Shown piece after piece: positions 1-10,609 of a stretch of DNA of 64,000 bases. Each line of letters begins with the position of its first letter. The stretch's first letter is position 1. Below the pieces are notes generated by a model that searched no databases, was not told where the DNA came from, and worked only from the letters and a program-made list of their open reading frames with translations. Source of the DNA: Condylostoma magnum (taxonomy: Eukaryota; Ciliophora; Heterotrichea; Heterotrichida; Condylostomatidae); NCBI GenBank assembly GCA_920105805.1, contig CAKKTI010000035.1, forward strand, positions 1-64,000. The letters are read 5' to 3'. The translations under genes and the position numbers were made by a program.

Positions 1-109
1 ATAATCTGGGAGAGCAGTAGTATAAGGAAGCAACAAATATACTGGGACTAATGCGAGACAATCTTACTATATGGAATGGAAGTGGAGATGATTATGATTA
101 GGTTAATGT

Positions 110-1150
110 TTAGTCTTCTACTATGAATTTTGGAAGGATTCGCGTGGGTGTCATTCCTCTGCGTCGGTTCATCAGGGGGCAGTTGCTGTTGTTTAAGGGT
201 TCAGTGGTTATCAGGTCGGACTGGCGCTTCACGATTTGTGTTTTAAGGCGTTTTACTCGGCTGGTTTTTGATATTATTAAAGTGTTGGATAGGAGGTTGG
301 ATAGTTGAGGTAGAGAGTCTTGGGAGGTTTCGAGGCTCATCTTTGAAAGGGTTTTCGGGATGTTTTTTATACTGTTTTACAGTTTCTTAGTTGTGGATAG
401 GTACTGGTTTATTTGCCGGATGTGGCTTAGTAGTTTGGTGTTGGTTAAGCTCAAGAGTTGAGAGAGCTTTGAGGATATACGAGAGTACTTTTAGCGTAGC
501 TTGTTGATGAAGTCTTATATGCTGTGCTGTTTTTCGAGTTTTTGAGTTATTTTGGTGTTGGTGTCTTCTATTATACTCATCTTTTGGGTTTCTAACTATT
601 CGAAAATTTAGTTTCATTTTAAGTCAAATTCACTTTAGATTTGATTATAATTCATATTTTTTAAGCTGTTGAGATTTGTTATTAAATTGGTGGATTTCTT
701 TTAGGTGATTTCAGTTATATTCTACAGGTTTTATTTTAAATAAGCAACTATTTTAGGTATTGGTATTATCCTTAGGTTGTATTAAGAGATTTCTTGAATA
801 CACTCGTTGCATAGTAAACTGTATGGTTTTTCAGTATAAGAGTGAATAATTTAATTATGTTCTGGGCATTTCTAACCATGCTGAAAGTTATCGATTGATC
901 GATTTCGACTTCTCCTTTTACTTTGTACCAAAGCAAGGAGAGATAGATTTTGGGCTAGTCCATTTACTAAATTAATTTTGCTCGTTTAACTATTAGTAAA
1001 CTCATGCGCAAGGTTACAGTTCGGACATATGATTTTTTAGTCTTTGAGCAATAAAATCAAGCATTAAGTGCAAAAAGTATGTCCACATTAGATAATGCGA
1101 GGCAAAGTTTCCTCCTGGTTTCAAACATTTAGGCAGATTGGGCATTCCAT
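110..1150 (-). CDS. RING / B-box / coiled-coil (TRIM-like) protein
   Basis: Predicted 346-aa ubiquitin-ligase-type protein. The N-terminus reads MECPICLNVW, followed by CGHTFC, a spaced Cys and CPNC: a C3HC4 RING finger at about residues 3-50. A second cluster (KCPEHN, then PYSLLCNECI, about residues 85-115) fits a B-box 2. The rest is Lys/Gln/Ser/Leu-rich and helical, as in the coiled coil of RBCC proteins. Several in-frame TAA/TAG codons are read as Gln, and one TGA (residue 10) as Trp. The ATG directly precedes the first RING cysteine pair. The end is taken at TAA 110-112; more TAA codons follow, but no TGA occurs before the window edge, so the protein could run further. Target unknown. 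Confidence 0.75.
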
Positions 1151-1293
1151 ATTTAATTAATTTAAACACTAGAGAATACTACTATAGATGTTTGTTTGAA
1201 ACTAAGGGATATTTGCTTTTTACGTATATAAGCTAAATTTAAACAGAAAATATACAAAAGTAATAATTAGATTGTCTTAATACAGCATATATT

Positions 1294-1659
1294 TCAACTA
1301 TTTTTCTTTAATCTATTCAAAATTCCTATGAACTTTTTAGATTTCATTGGCTTTAGCTTAATAGGGGACATATACTTCTTCTCAAGTTGTTTTACATAAT
1401 TTTGTCCAACTAAAGGTGAAAACCTTTATAAAGGAGATTGTTTAAATAATCTTACTTTAGGACTTCCTCTTAAAACTATTTCCCCCTTGCTATCCAACTG
1501 TATAAAGCTTACAATTCCGTTAGTTCTGAGTATTTTCCTATTATATTTTCTACTAAAAAACCCTGATAAATTTCTATCTTCATACTAACAATATGTTAAC
1601 GTATTAGACGACTTTACCTCCCTATAACTTTTAGATGTAATGGATAAAGATCTTGCCAT
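1294..1659 (-). CDS. Small basic hypothetical protein
   Basis: A 121-aa reading frame starting MARSLSITSK and ending at TGA just 143 nt before the start of the RING/B-box gene. It is rich in Lys, Arg, Ser and Leu (for example KVRLFKQSPL and SPIKLKPMKSKKF), has only two reassigned stop codons inside, and lies 83 nt after the kinase gene stop on the same strand. I recognise no domain. The charged composition, unlike the surrounding AT-rich spacers, is the evidence that it is coding. Basic Ser/Pro-rich proteins of this kind are often microtubule- or nucleic-acid-associated, but that is only a guess. Confidence 0.5.
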
Positions 1660-1742
1660 ATTAATAAAACTTTCCAAACTATTATTTACTATTAACTATA
1701 CTTCCTACGTGCTACAGGTGATGTACACTCAATAGTTTTTAA

Positions 1743-3116
1743 TTACATCATCTCTACGAAATCATCAAAATTGATATTACCATCCTCATCTGCATCTAAT
1801 TCTTTAATCATTTACTCCCAAATTTCGTCATTTTGTACTAAATTATCAGAATCTAGCAGTTATCGTAGGTTATCTATAGTAATAACCCCAGTATTATCAA
1901 CATCAATCCTTTGAAAAGCGTCTAGTAGCTTATTGGAATCTAAATACAACTTATGATTAATAGTCGCGGCTAGGAACTCAGTATAATCAATCTAACCACT
2001 CTAGCCGATGTTAATATTATTAAAAATCTCCTCGATTTCTTACTAATGAATATTCGTATTAATCAATGCCTCTTAGAACTCAGCTAATCCAATATGCCCG
2101 TCATTATTGCTGTCAATCCTCTAAAACAGCCTATCCAGGCCTTAAAGCTCCTAGGTACTGCATTGAGTTGCTATATAACTGATAACTGTTTTCTTGAACT
2201 TATTAAAATTTTAATAAGCAAGAATCGGTTAAAGATCGATTGAAAGTGTAGGAGTAACAGGGGATTATTCAAAGATTTAGAACCAATTGTGTTATAAACA
2301 TTCCTACGCAGTAGGGCGTCGGGGAGGTAAAGGATCTAGCATCTTCCGTATAAGATCCTTGGCCTCTGAGGAAACAATATTTCATATTTAATTGGAAAAA
2401 GAGTACCTTCCCTTCTTTACACTGTCTAGAATCTCAGTATCATTTTAACCATCGAAGGGCGGTGTACCTGATAAAAGCATGTATAAAATAACTCCAATGC
2501 TTCATATATCACACTTCACTGTATATATTCCAGTTAAAACCTCAGGGGAAACATAATAGGCAGTTCCAGCTTTAGTATTCATGCCTACTATTTCCATACT
2601 TTTAGCAAATCCAAAGTCAATCAGCTTAATCGGAGCATTGTAACGCGTTGTTGCAAATAAAAAGTTTTCTGGTTTTATGTCCCTATGAGCTATGTTTTAG
2701 TCGTGGAGATAGTTTACAGCCAGAAGCATCTGTCTTACTACTTTGTAGGCTTTGTCTTCAGTGAAAACCCCAGTATCAATCAGCATATCGAACAACTCGC
2801 CTCCCTCGCATAATTCCATAACCATGTATATGTAATTCCTGTCTTCGTATATCTCATAAAGTTTCACTATATTGGGATGATCTACCTCTCTTAGTATATT
2901 AACTTCTCGTAAAAGCAATTCATGTCTTTTAACCCTGCTTTTAAGAATCAATTTCACAGCCCTCTTAGCTCCATCTGATTTCCTAACAGCCATTCGGACA
3001 ATTCCATAACTACCCTCGCCTAGTGGTTAGCCCTGAAACGTATAGTGATCTTTGAAGCTATCATACGAACTATGTATAAGTTGCTTTCTCTCGAAAGGCG
3101 GTAGCTCTGATTCCAT
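1743..3116 (-). CDS. Calcium-dependent protein kinase (CDPK) with C-terminal EF-hands
   Basis: A 457-aa Ser/Thr kinase of the CDPK family, which couples Ca2+ signals to phosphorylation and is abundant in ciliates, apicomplexans and plants. Visible in order: glycine loop GEGSYG (residue about 33), VAIK-equivalent AVKLIL, HRDIKPENFL (catalytic loop), DFGFAKSM, GTAYYVSPEVL, DIWSIGVILYMLLSG, then a junction helix and four EF-hand loops (DSNNDGHIGLAEF, NIGQSGQIDYTEF, DVDNTGVITIDNL, DADEDGNINFDDF). The first, third and fourth keep most Ca2+ ligands; the second has Asn at position 1. No introns. TAA/TAG encode Gln throughout, including QPLGEGSYG. It stops at TAA directly after FVEMM, the usual place for a CDPK to end. 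Its start lies 5 nt from a divergent ATG. Confidence 0.93.
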
Positions 3117-3121
3117 TAATT

Positions 3122-3841
3122 ATGGAACTCAGTTCACCTTTACTAGAAAAGTAGGAAGAAATAGAAAAAGTAGGCTACATTAAACGCGGAGCAACTTACT
3201 AGCCTGAAATCCCGTACCCAACTTAAGGTAGGATTGTATGTGTAGGGAATTATAAATGCGATAGAATGCTCTCTATAGATAGGTACGGGATTTTTGAGAA
3301 ACGAAAATGTGCATATTTGCTTAATACCCAGTGGGAAATTCTACACGATAAGGATCATTTTGGAGACAACATATAATATCACTAGCACATAATCAAAAGA
3401 TTCTGTCAACAGGCCTTTAAGTTGCAAGAAAATGATATAAATAAGATAAAATTCTACGGGTCTATAAACTATTTCTGGATAAGCTTTCTTTTAAGTCTAA
3501 TTTTAGTCGCCTTGATGGCTATATTTATACTGAAAATAGTTAGCGGGATTTAACTAGCAATTGTGATAGGTGTTTTAATAATCATATCAGTACTATCAGC
3601 CTGTTTGTTCAAACGATGGATGCGTATTTATGTATAACAGATAGAAGATAGGCTAAGAGATTACGTCAGAGATAATAAAAAGCAATTAACAGATAGAGGA
3701 CTACACCCTAAAGCAGGTCAGTTTGGCATTTTTATATCAATTTATAGTTAGAACTTACCATTACTCTAAATACGTTAAAAAATGAAGTAAACTCTAACTT
3801 AAAAGCAGCCTAAAACTCACAGAGAGTATCTAGAAAAGTGA
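3122..3841 (+). CDS. Two-helix membrane protein, unknown function
   Basis: Reads MELSSPLLEKQEEIEK, then a Tyr/Cys-containing cytosolic stretch, then two strongly hydrophobic segments (FWISFLLSLILVALMAIFIL and IVIGVLIIISVLSACLF) separated by about 8 residues. This is a hairpin membrane anchor, followed by a basic amphipathic tail. About 239 aa if the TGA at 3839-3841 is the stop. The frame continues unbroken into the next IQ-motif gene, so these could be one protein if that TGA encodes Trp (YLEKWFKG). I favour two genes because a good ATG context with a new, low-complexity N-terminus appears at 3908. The start is only 5 nt from the divergent CDPK start. Confidence 0.55.
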
Positions 3842-3907
3842 TTTAAAGGACCCTATACTAAAAACTATCTAGAATGCCAGCATAAGAGCCAGTTTTAAGA
3901 AAGTACT

Positions 3908-6118
3908 ATGAGTTTTGCTAGGCCTGGCACTGAACGAATTACTAAAACATAGAAAAGTGTAGCTTAACTGCGCAATAGAGGCAAAAAGCAGCCCAGATAC
4001 TAATCTAGTACAGTAAACACTTTAAGTAATAGCCACAGTGAAATTTTCGCTATTGGCTGTAGTCATTGTGGAAGCAGATCAATTGATGAAATGGATTTTT
4101 CATAGAGTAGTTAATCTCCTGTAAGATATAGAGCATGTTCTGTATAAGAGAAGTTTGACTTGAACAGTGGGGCCTTTACCACTATTAAAGAATATATAGA
4201 GAAAGATACTGTTGAAGAAGGAGTTAAGATTTTAAGTAAAAGACCTGCTTTTTAGACAAATTAACCAAAAGGAGGGAAGATACTAAGGAAAGGGGAAGGA
4301 CCTGCATGTCAGGTTAAGTGTAGTTAAGTAATTCCAGCTGAAAAGGCGAAGCTACAGCAGTTAAACTATGAGGAATGGTAAAAACTTAAAGAATCTAATT
4401 GCTAGAATTCCACAGCTCATGAGTACATAAGAGAGAAAGAAAGAGAAATAATTGAAAAAAGGAGAAGAGACTACTCTAATAGGTAAAAAGGAGAAGTTAA
4501 ATGTGTTGTATTGAATTATTATAGAGGGAGGAGTAATGATAAAATTAAGTAAGAGCTGTTTACTCCAGTTAAGAACAGTGTTAGATAGAAAAGCTATAAT
4601 GTATCACCTGTTAAGAGTAAATCTAGGTAAGCTAGGCCCTAGTTGCAGTAAGTCAGGAAAAGCATAGTGAGAAATGATAGTTAATCAAAAGTTAAAACTG
4701 TATTGGAAAGGTCGATTGGCCAGTAATCATAGAAATTCATCAGCAAAAAGTTTAATCCTGTTGTGCTGTAAAGGGATCAAGCTGCTGGATATGCTAAAAT
4801 TGTTAAGAAGCCCAGATTAAGGCGTAATAGGCAAGCATTGGTGTAAAAGAAGTAAAGCAATAATATTGTAAATGCTGTTATTCAGGGATATTTTGCTAGA
4901 AAGGCCTTTTAGTAAAACAAAAGTTAACGGTGTGTATAGGCTTTGTGTTTAGGATTTTTATAGAGAAAATAGTATAAGAGTCGAGATAAGGTAAAGAAAA
5001 GAGTACATGCTGTTATTTAAGGCTTTTTGACTAGATTAAAGCATAAAAAGGAATGCTAAAAATAAGGCCTGTAAGATTTACACTTTAGATATAGCCTTAT
5101 GGATGAAGATGATATATAATAAATTGAAACAGTTAAATAGGAAGATAATTAAGTAGAAAACACTGATTAAGGCGATATATAATAAATTGAAGTATAAGAA
5201 GAAAACAGTACTGAAAAACAAGAAGATCCAGTAAGTGAGGAAGTTATATTAAGCTAAGATGAACAACTTGATATAATACCCAAATAACAAAGCAGTTAAA
5301 GCTCTTAAGATTATATATAAGTTGAAACAATTAGCATAATTGAATAAAATAAAACTAAATAAAAGCAAGCATAATAAGCTAAACCCAAAAACCTTACATA
5401 AAGAAACCAGAAAGAAGAATCCAAATAAAAGAAAAGTTAAGTACAAAAACCATAAAATCAACTCAAAGTAAATAGCATATAAAACAGTAGAAGAAATTCC
5501 TCAAGAACAGGTATGAAACCTTAAATTTCATAATCATAACAACTAAGTAAATCATCAAGTAAAGTAAGCTTGCAATCTCAACCATAAGCTAAAGTAATAA
5601 AACAATAGGTTACAAAAACACCTGAAAATGCACCTAAAGAAGATAGCAGTATTAATCAGACTATTCATATACAAAGTGAATAAGAATAAAACGTTCAAGA
5701 ATATCAGCCCATTTTAGCATATATACCAAAAAACAGTGAGTCAGGAGAACTTAACATAGAAAAACTATCTCCACAAAACTAAATCTTCCAGTAACTATAC
5801 CAACAATACCTATAAAGCCAACCCCAATACAACCAATAAGAAGGAATAGCAGTTAAAAAGTTTCTTGACAATCTAACCGATGATAAAGTAATAAAAGCCT
5901 TAAAGTTTATGGGGGGATTTGTAGAGTACATGGAAAGTAGAGGTTTTGATAAATTAGTTTAGTAATAAAAATGTAAGCAGGTTAATATATTCCTTAACAC
6001 CAACGGATTCATGTCTCTAATCGTACTCGGTAAACTAATTTTCATTTCGGGAGTAATAATATATAGTACAACACCACCCACAATACTGATTATGATAAAA
6101 AGTACTAGTAAATCTTAA
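3908..6118 (+). CDS. IQ-motif, Gln-rich protein with possible tail anchor
   Basis: About 736 aa. It begins MSFARPGTERITKTQ. A basic middle region carries at least two IQ-type calmodulin-binding motifs (NAVIQGYFARKAF and HAVIQGFLTRLKHK, about residues 320-380), then a long Glu/Gln/Lys/Ser-rich low-complexity region dense in TAA/TAG codons, then a short conserved-looking helix (DNLTDDKVIKALKFMGG). TAG TAA TAA at 5960-5968 may be the stop (684 aa). However, the frame goes on through GFMSLIVLGKLIFISGVIIY, a credible membrane helix, to TAA 6116, 11 nt before the next gene. I prefer the longer form as a tail-anchored calmodulin-binding protein, without certainty. Calmodulin binding is inferred from the motifs. 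Confidence 0.6.
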
Positions 6119-6129
6119 CTTAAAAGGTA

Positions 6130-7428
6130 ATGCCAAGTAATAAGTTATCGATTTAAGATGGAAGTCCTATGAAGCAGTCTAATAGTGAAATGAGAGATAG
6201 GTACAAAAGATACTCTGTAAGTACAGATTAAAACCATTCTCATGAGAAAAAGACTGATTTAACAAATCATCATTTTAGTCTTGGAAGTAATTAAAACCAT
6301 TTTTGTTCAACTGCCTAAGATTCTTATTAGAGTAAAGGAATTTAATAGGATAATATACTTAAATTTAGAGGAAGATAACCCACGCTGAATCTAGGAAGCT
6401 GGAAAAATGATTTTAAGTCCTCAAATTAAGCTGATTTTACATAAAATTAAAGTAAATCGGTGGATAATGGGCACTTAAATGTGTCTATGGATGGTAGAAA
6501 TCTTAGATAAGCCCATTTTAAACTAGGAAATGATGTGTAAGATTATTAAACTACAATTAAGGCTGAATATTAGCCCAAAACAGCTGATATTCAAAAGGTT
6601 GTAAAAAAATCTAATTAAACTTCTATTAAATTCGGAAGAGATCACTCAGCTAAGATTTCTATGAACAGGGATTAGTATATATAGCATAGCCCAGTACCTA
6701 GGATTAATTTCAAATAAAATAAAGAATCTCATTTATGCTTTGGTTTCCAATAAGACTAAATTTCTCCTACTTATAAAACTGATTTTGTACAGTAAACTTC
6801 TTTTAACGAAGCTAGCAGGCCTGTATATCCTTCAGATTGTATTAGCCTAGGAAGAGGGAAAAGCTAAAATTGGCAAAGCAGTTATAATTAAAATCATTAA
6901 AAGTTTAATTAGTCTCCTAAGTGTGAATAGGTGAAATTAATGGACCTACGCAAAACTAATCTTAATCTGGGAAGTATGGACATACCAACCACAACCACTC
7001 AAAAGCAAACATATATTTAGCCCAGGCCAGATGAGTAATATAAGCAAAGTCCTACAAATAATAACAAGTTAATTAATTGGACCCTTGGGAGTCAAAGTGT
7101 AAAATATCAGCCAACTTCAAAATTATACGGAGTAAGCTAAGGAGAACCAGCAAAACCAATTTGAACAAAAGTACTGCCAGATGGATTTGTTCTAGGTAGC
7201 TAACCTCAGCAATACCAAAGCACAAACTAATAAGATTTTACTCACAAGCAAGGTGATAAAGTTGGCAAAGTTGAACCTTAAAAATCATCTGTTGACTTTA
7301 GGATTGGAGGCACTAAGTGATCTACGACTTACAAAGGAGCATATATAGGTGTACAGCCAGTGGCAAATCACAATTATTTCACCGAGATTTATAATAAATC
7401 TGGTAATATTAGTTAAATAGGAAAATGA
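6130..7428 (+). CDS. LG-repeat protein, possible axonemal/microtubule-associated
   Basis: About 432 aa, starting MPSNKLSIQDG. It is built from eight to nine degenerate repeats of about 40-50 residues whose core is hydrophobic-x-LG followed 5-8 residues later by Y/W-x-(S/T) and an aromatic: HHFSLGSNQNHF, TLNLGSWKNDF, HFKLGNDVQDY, CISLGRGKSQNW, NWTLGSQSVKY, FVLGSQPQQY, FRIGGTKWST. Similar short Gly-aromatic repeats occur in ciliary microtubule inner proteins and SAXO-type proteins, so an axonemal role is my inference, not a family match. The end is either TAA 7414 or TGA 7426; the latter overlaps the next ATG by 4 nt. Confidence 0.6.
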
Positions 7429-7664
7429 GGATAATTGGAATTCTTTCAAACTGTATGTGTTGTGGATAAAAGGAGCCTCCAGAAGAAGTTAAAGAAATTT
7501 CATAGGATTAAAATTAAGGCTGCATTGCATCTCCTACTTAAATATAACAAGCAAGTATAATTAGTATACCATCAGTATAGGCTGATCAAAATCAATAGTC
7601 TTAATAATACTAGAGATAGAGATATGTAAGAAAGCATGCTAGTAAGACTGGAAATCAAGCCTGA
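7425..7664 (+). CDS. Small Cys-rich, Gln-rich protein, possibly lipid-anchored
   Basis: 79 aa starting MRIIGILSNCMCCGQK, then a Gln/Ser/Pro-rich tail ending at TGA. The three closely spaced cysteines near the N-terminus after a short hydrophobic stretch look like S-acylation sites. The tail is soluble and low in complexity. Many TAA/TAG codons are read as Gln. The ATG overlaps the preceding stop (ATGA). No family recognised. The Q/S/P composition differs from spacer DNA, which is the main reason to keep it. Confidence 0.45.
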
Positions 7665-7862
7665 TGTATATAATTTACATTAATTTAATTTTTTTTAAGT
7701 CGTTTCTATATACATTTGTTAGAAGAAACTTTAGTTATGGGTTATTATGTATTCAATTGGGATGCATTGAAAAGATGTATAGATTGAATTATTATGTAAG
7801 TTATATGTAATAAAAAGGTATTTTGCTATCCATATTTAGCAAATTTATATCAGAATTCAGTC

Positions 7863-7886
7863 TGACATATATAATAAAATATGTCA
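7863..7886. terminator. Inverted repeat between convergent genes
   Basis: Arms TGACATAT and ATATGTCA are perfect inverted repeats separated by 8 nt, in an AT-rich 276-nt gap between two convergent genes. It may mark transcript ends. A TGA in the right arm would also end the TPR gene if that gene reads through its earlier TAA TAG. The rest of 7665-7940 shows nothing I can support. Confidence 0.3.
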
Positions 7887-7940
7887 ATTTTTAATACTTA
7901 TCATATAAAATTGATCCCAAAAATGTCCTTTAAATTTCTA

Positions 7941-9812
7941 TTACTTAGCCTATATATTAGGATTAGCATTCCTGGATTGAATTCTCATATTCCTTAACTT
8001 CTGCTCTTCTTTCCTTCTTTCCCCTGTTACAGCCCCTTGAATAGCTCTTTTCAAAAAATTTCCTTAAGACTTACTATTATAAAACTACTTTAAAACAGAT
8101 TAAGCCAGTGCTTTATCTTCCGGCTGTATATTATCATCATACTGCTATTTAATCTTAGAAATCCCGTTACGTTCATCATCTAATTACTTTATATCATCCT
8201 ACAAATAATCCATCAAGTTTTCTATTTCATCCTTAGCAACATCAAATAATCTAACTCTTCCTTATTATTCCTCTTATAGAGTGTCCTGATTTACATTAAC
8301 TTAATTTGATTGCTTCGGAATCAAAGGTGGCTTAAAAAACAGTCTTTACTCAGGATTTATCTTAACTCCATTTGGCTTTGCCAAAGTTTTTAAAAGTTTA
8401 TCATATACTTTTGTCTTTTGCCGTGACTTAAATTAAATCAGTTATTTACCATACTCCGCATTGTGGTGATTTTACATCTATTGCAATCTTTTAGTAAAGA
8501 ATTCAATTCCTCTATCATCATTAGAAGTTTCTCTTCTAATCTTTTTCATTCTTAACTCGTTTAATTGTTTTTTGTCATTATCCTCTTTGTTTTAGTATGC
8601 TCTAAGATTTTTTCTGTATAAAACTTACACTGTGGCTGGCTTCATGTACTTTAAATCATTGCTTACATTTAAAGCTTTTGATATTTTGAATAAAAAGTAG
8701 TCATCGGAACTACAGAAATTATTGGTACTATTATCATTCAGTTTTTTCTGTAGTAACCTTAGCTCATTATCTGAATAATATCTTTCCTTTTTCTCAGTTT
8801 TTGGCAAAGATTTGAATGAAAATGACGAGTTTTGGCTTCCATACTGAAAATCTTGGGTTTATTTTACCTGCGTTTCCTTTTTCTTTCTTACATGGTTTCT
8901 GGTAGTTTAGGGTCTTTACTATATATCAGGCAAATTCAATTAGAAGATGTTATCATCATATGAGTTTGGATAGAGGTTTGGCTTCCTTACATTCTTTTTC
9001 TCTTATACTACTTCATTTCCCTACATTTTACAATCCGTCTAGGCTTTCATTGCATGTGCTAGTACTTCATTCCCTGCGTCTAGGAACTATCTTCCTATCT
9101 CTACAGCATTGGTATATGCATCTAGAGCCTCTGCCCTCCTACCCTAGCTTTCCTCAGCAACTCCTATATTAAAAAATGCTATGACATATGTAATTATCAT
9201 ATTCTGCACCTTGGAGCGCTACTTTTTAGGCAATTCGTGATAATTTTTGTCCTGCAACCTCATTTTCATCTCTCTTTGTAAAATTGACAAACACTACTCC
9301 GCATAGTCGATTGATTCTGGATAGCGTCGTAATTCTGAGTATAAAGCTGATACATTAAGCTTGGTTTTTGCTATTCCCTAGAGAGAATCTGCATTACCTG
9401 TGGAGTGCTAGTCTAGAACTTTTAAAGCCTTGAATAAGTAATGCATTGATAGGTTGTAGTTTTACTTTTGCTAGTGAAAAGTAGCTCAGTTATTATAGCA
9501 AAGAAGTTTCATTTGGAAAAGTTTTTCTGGGATTTTACGTTTTGGATTTTAATACACCTTTTGCCAATTTAATAGTGTTGATTCTATTTTTCTTAAGTAT
9601 TTTACAGGCATTGTTGACTTTTTTGCTATGTACTTATTATATAGTCTTACCAGTATTTTGCATAGGTTTTCTCTGTCATTGAATACAGGATTTTCAATTT
9701 CATTTTCTATTGCTTCTAATCTGAACAGTGCCTGCTTTACTTTCCCTTATTTCTCGTATCGTCGAGCTATTTTAACCTACTAGTATATGTTTTACACTTA
9801 AACTTTATCCAT
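7941..9812 (-). CDS. TPR-repeat protein
   Basis: About 623 aa. The N-terminal half has tandem helical repeats with TPR spacing and signature residues: YNNWATFHQQKQNYNLSMHY (about residues 105-125), NVSALYSELRRYPESIDYAE (about 155-175) and FFNIGVAEESQGRRAEALDA (about 215-235). The C-terminal half is basic and coiled-coil-prone (KLNELRMKKIRRET-like, KDEIENLMDYLQDDIKQL). TPR proteins act as protein-interaction scaffolds; no specific orthologue is recognised. TGA encodes Trp in NNWATF. Start chosen at ATG 9812, 25 nt after the upstream gene. The end is the tandem TAA TAG at 7938-7943, but the frame continues as KFKGHFWDQFYMISIKN to TGA 7881-7883, an equally possible end. Confidence 0.75.
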
Positions 9813-9837
9813 GGTAAAATTAATTATAATTCCAAAC

Positions 9838-10380
9838 TCAACTTCTACCTGAGATTCTAGCAGTCCTTCTCTTGGTTAACTTTGAACCAATGCGGCGGGT
9901 TACGAGCTGCTTAGGGTTAATACTAACTCTTCTTGATGTAGGCTTGCTGCTTGGTGTCTTGCACTGCTTTATTAATCCTTGTAATTTGCTTTGACTTTAT
10001 AGTGTGGGGGATTATACTTTGCGAGTGTTAAAGGTAAATCTTTTAATAGGCTTTTACCTGACTTGCAGTAATTCAGCTAGTTCATTAATAACAGAATCTT
10101 CCTAGTCTATATAAAGTTGAATATGGTTTTTGCCTAAATCATCTTATAGTATTAAAGTATCATCCCGTTAACTGTTAATTAAGAATTTTCTAGGGCTTTT
10201 TGAGTACTTTTGTATAATTTTAGATGGATGTCCAAGATTTCGACAGCTTCTAGGATTAACTTATCTTTAAATCTTGGAGGGAGACATTGGATTTAATGCT
10301 TCACTGGTAGCTGTTGAAAAATTTCCAATTTCTAGATGGATTGGTTTTCCCTTCTACTTACGTAATTAATTTCCCAACAT
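9838..10380 (-). CDS. Basic hypothetical protein
   Basis: 180 aa, MLGNQLRKQKGKPIHL to ARISGRS, then TGA, 25 nt upstream of the TPR gene on the same strand. A middle segment (QRDDTLILQDDLGKNHIQLY) is acidic and folded-looking. The last 60 residues are very basic and Ser/Thr-rich (RRIGSKLTKRRTARISGRS), suggesting nucleic-acid or microtubule binding. No domain recognised. Composition and the single credible frame support coding. Confidence 0.55.
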
Positions 10381-10609
10381 ATTTATTAACTATGAATACT
10401 GAAAAATTCTGCTTATTAGCTTTTACAGAACACACCTGTATTATGTATGTATTATCTTTTAAGTTATTGCACTATTATTACGATTATTAGCTGTAATATT
10501 TATAGTTTATACTTAGTTATTGATCAATTAAATCTGTAATTATTTCTCATTTTGGATAATATTATAGGATTGTTTTAACAGCGAAATTTTATAATATGAA
10601 ATTATTTGA

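Noticed and set aside
913-942. Hairpin with arms CTCCTT/AAGGAG and inner CTTTG/CAAAG
   Set aside because: Lies inside the coding part of the RING/B-box gene, so codon content explains it.
10381-10609. Frame reading VCSVKANKQNFSVFIVNKYVG upstream of the basic protein gene
   Set aside because: It runs into a different frame from the better-supported downstream gene and has no clear start or domain.
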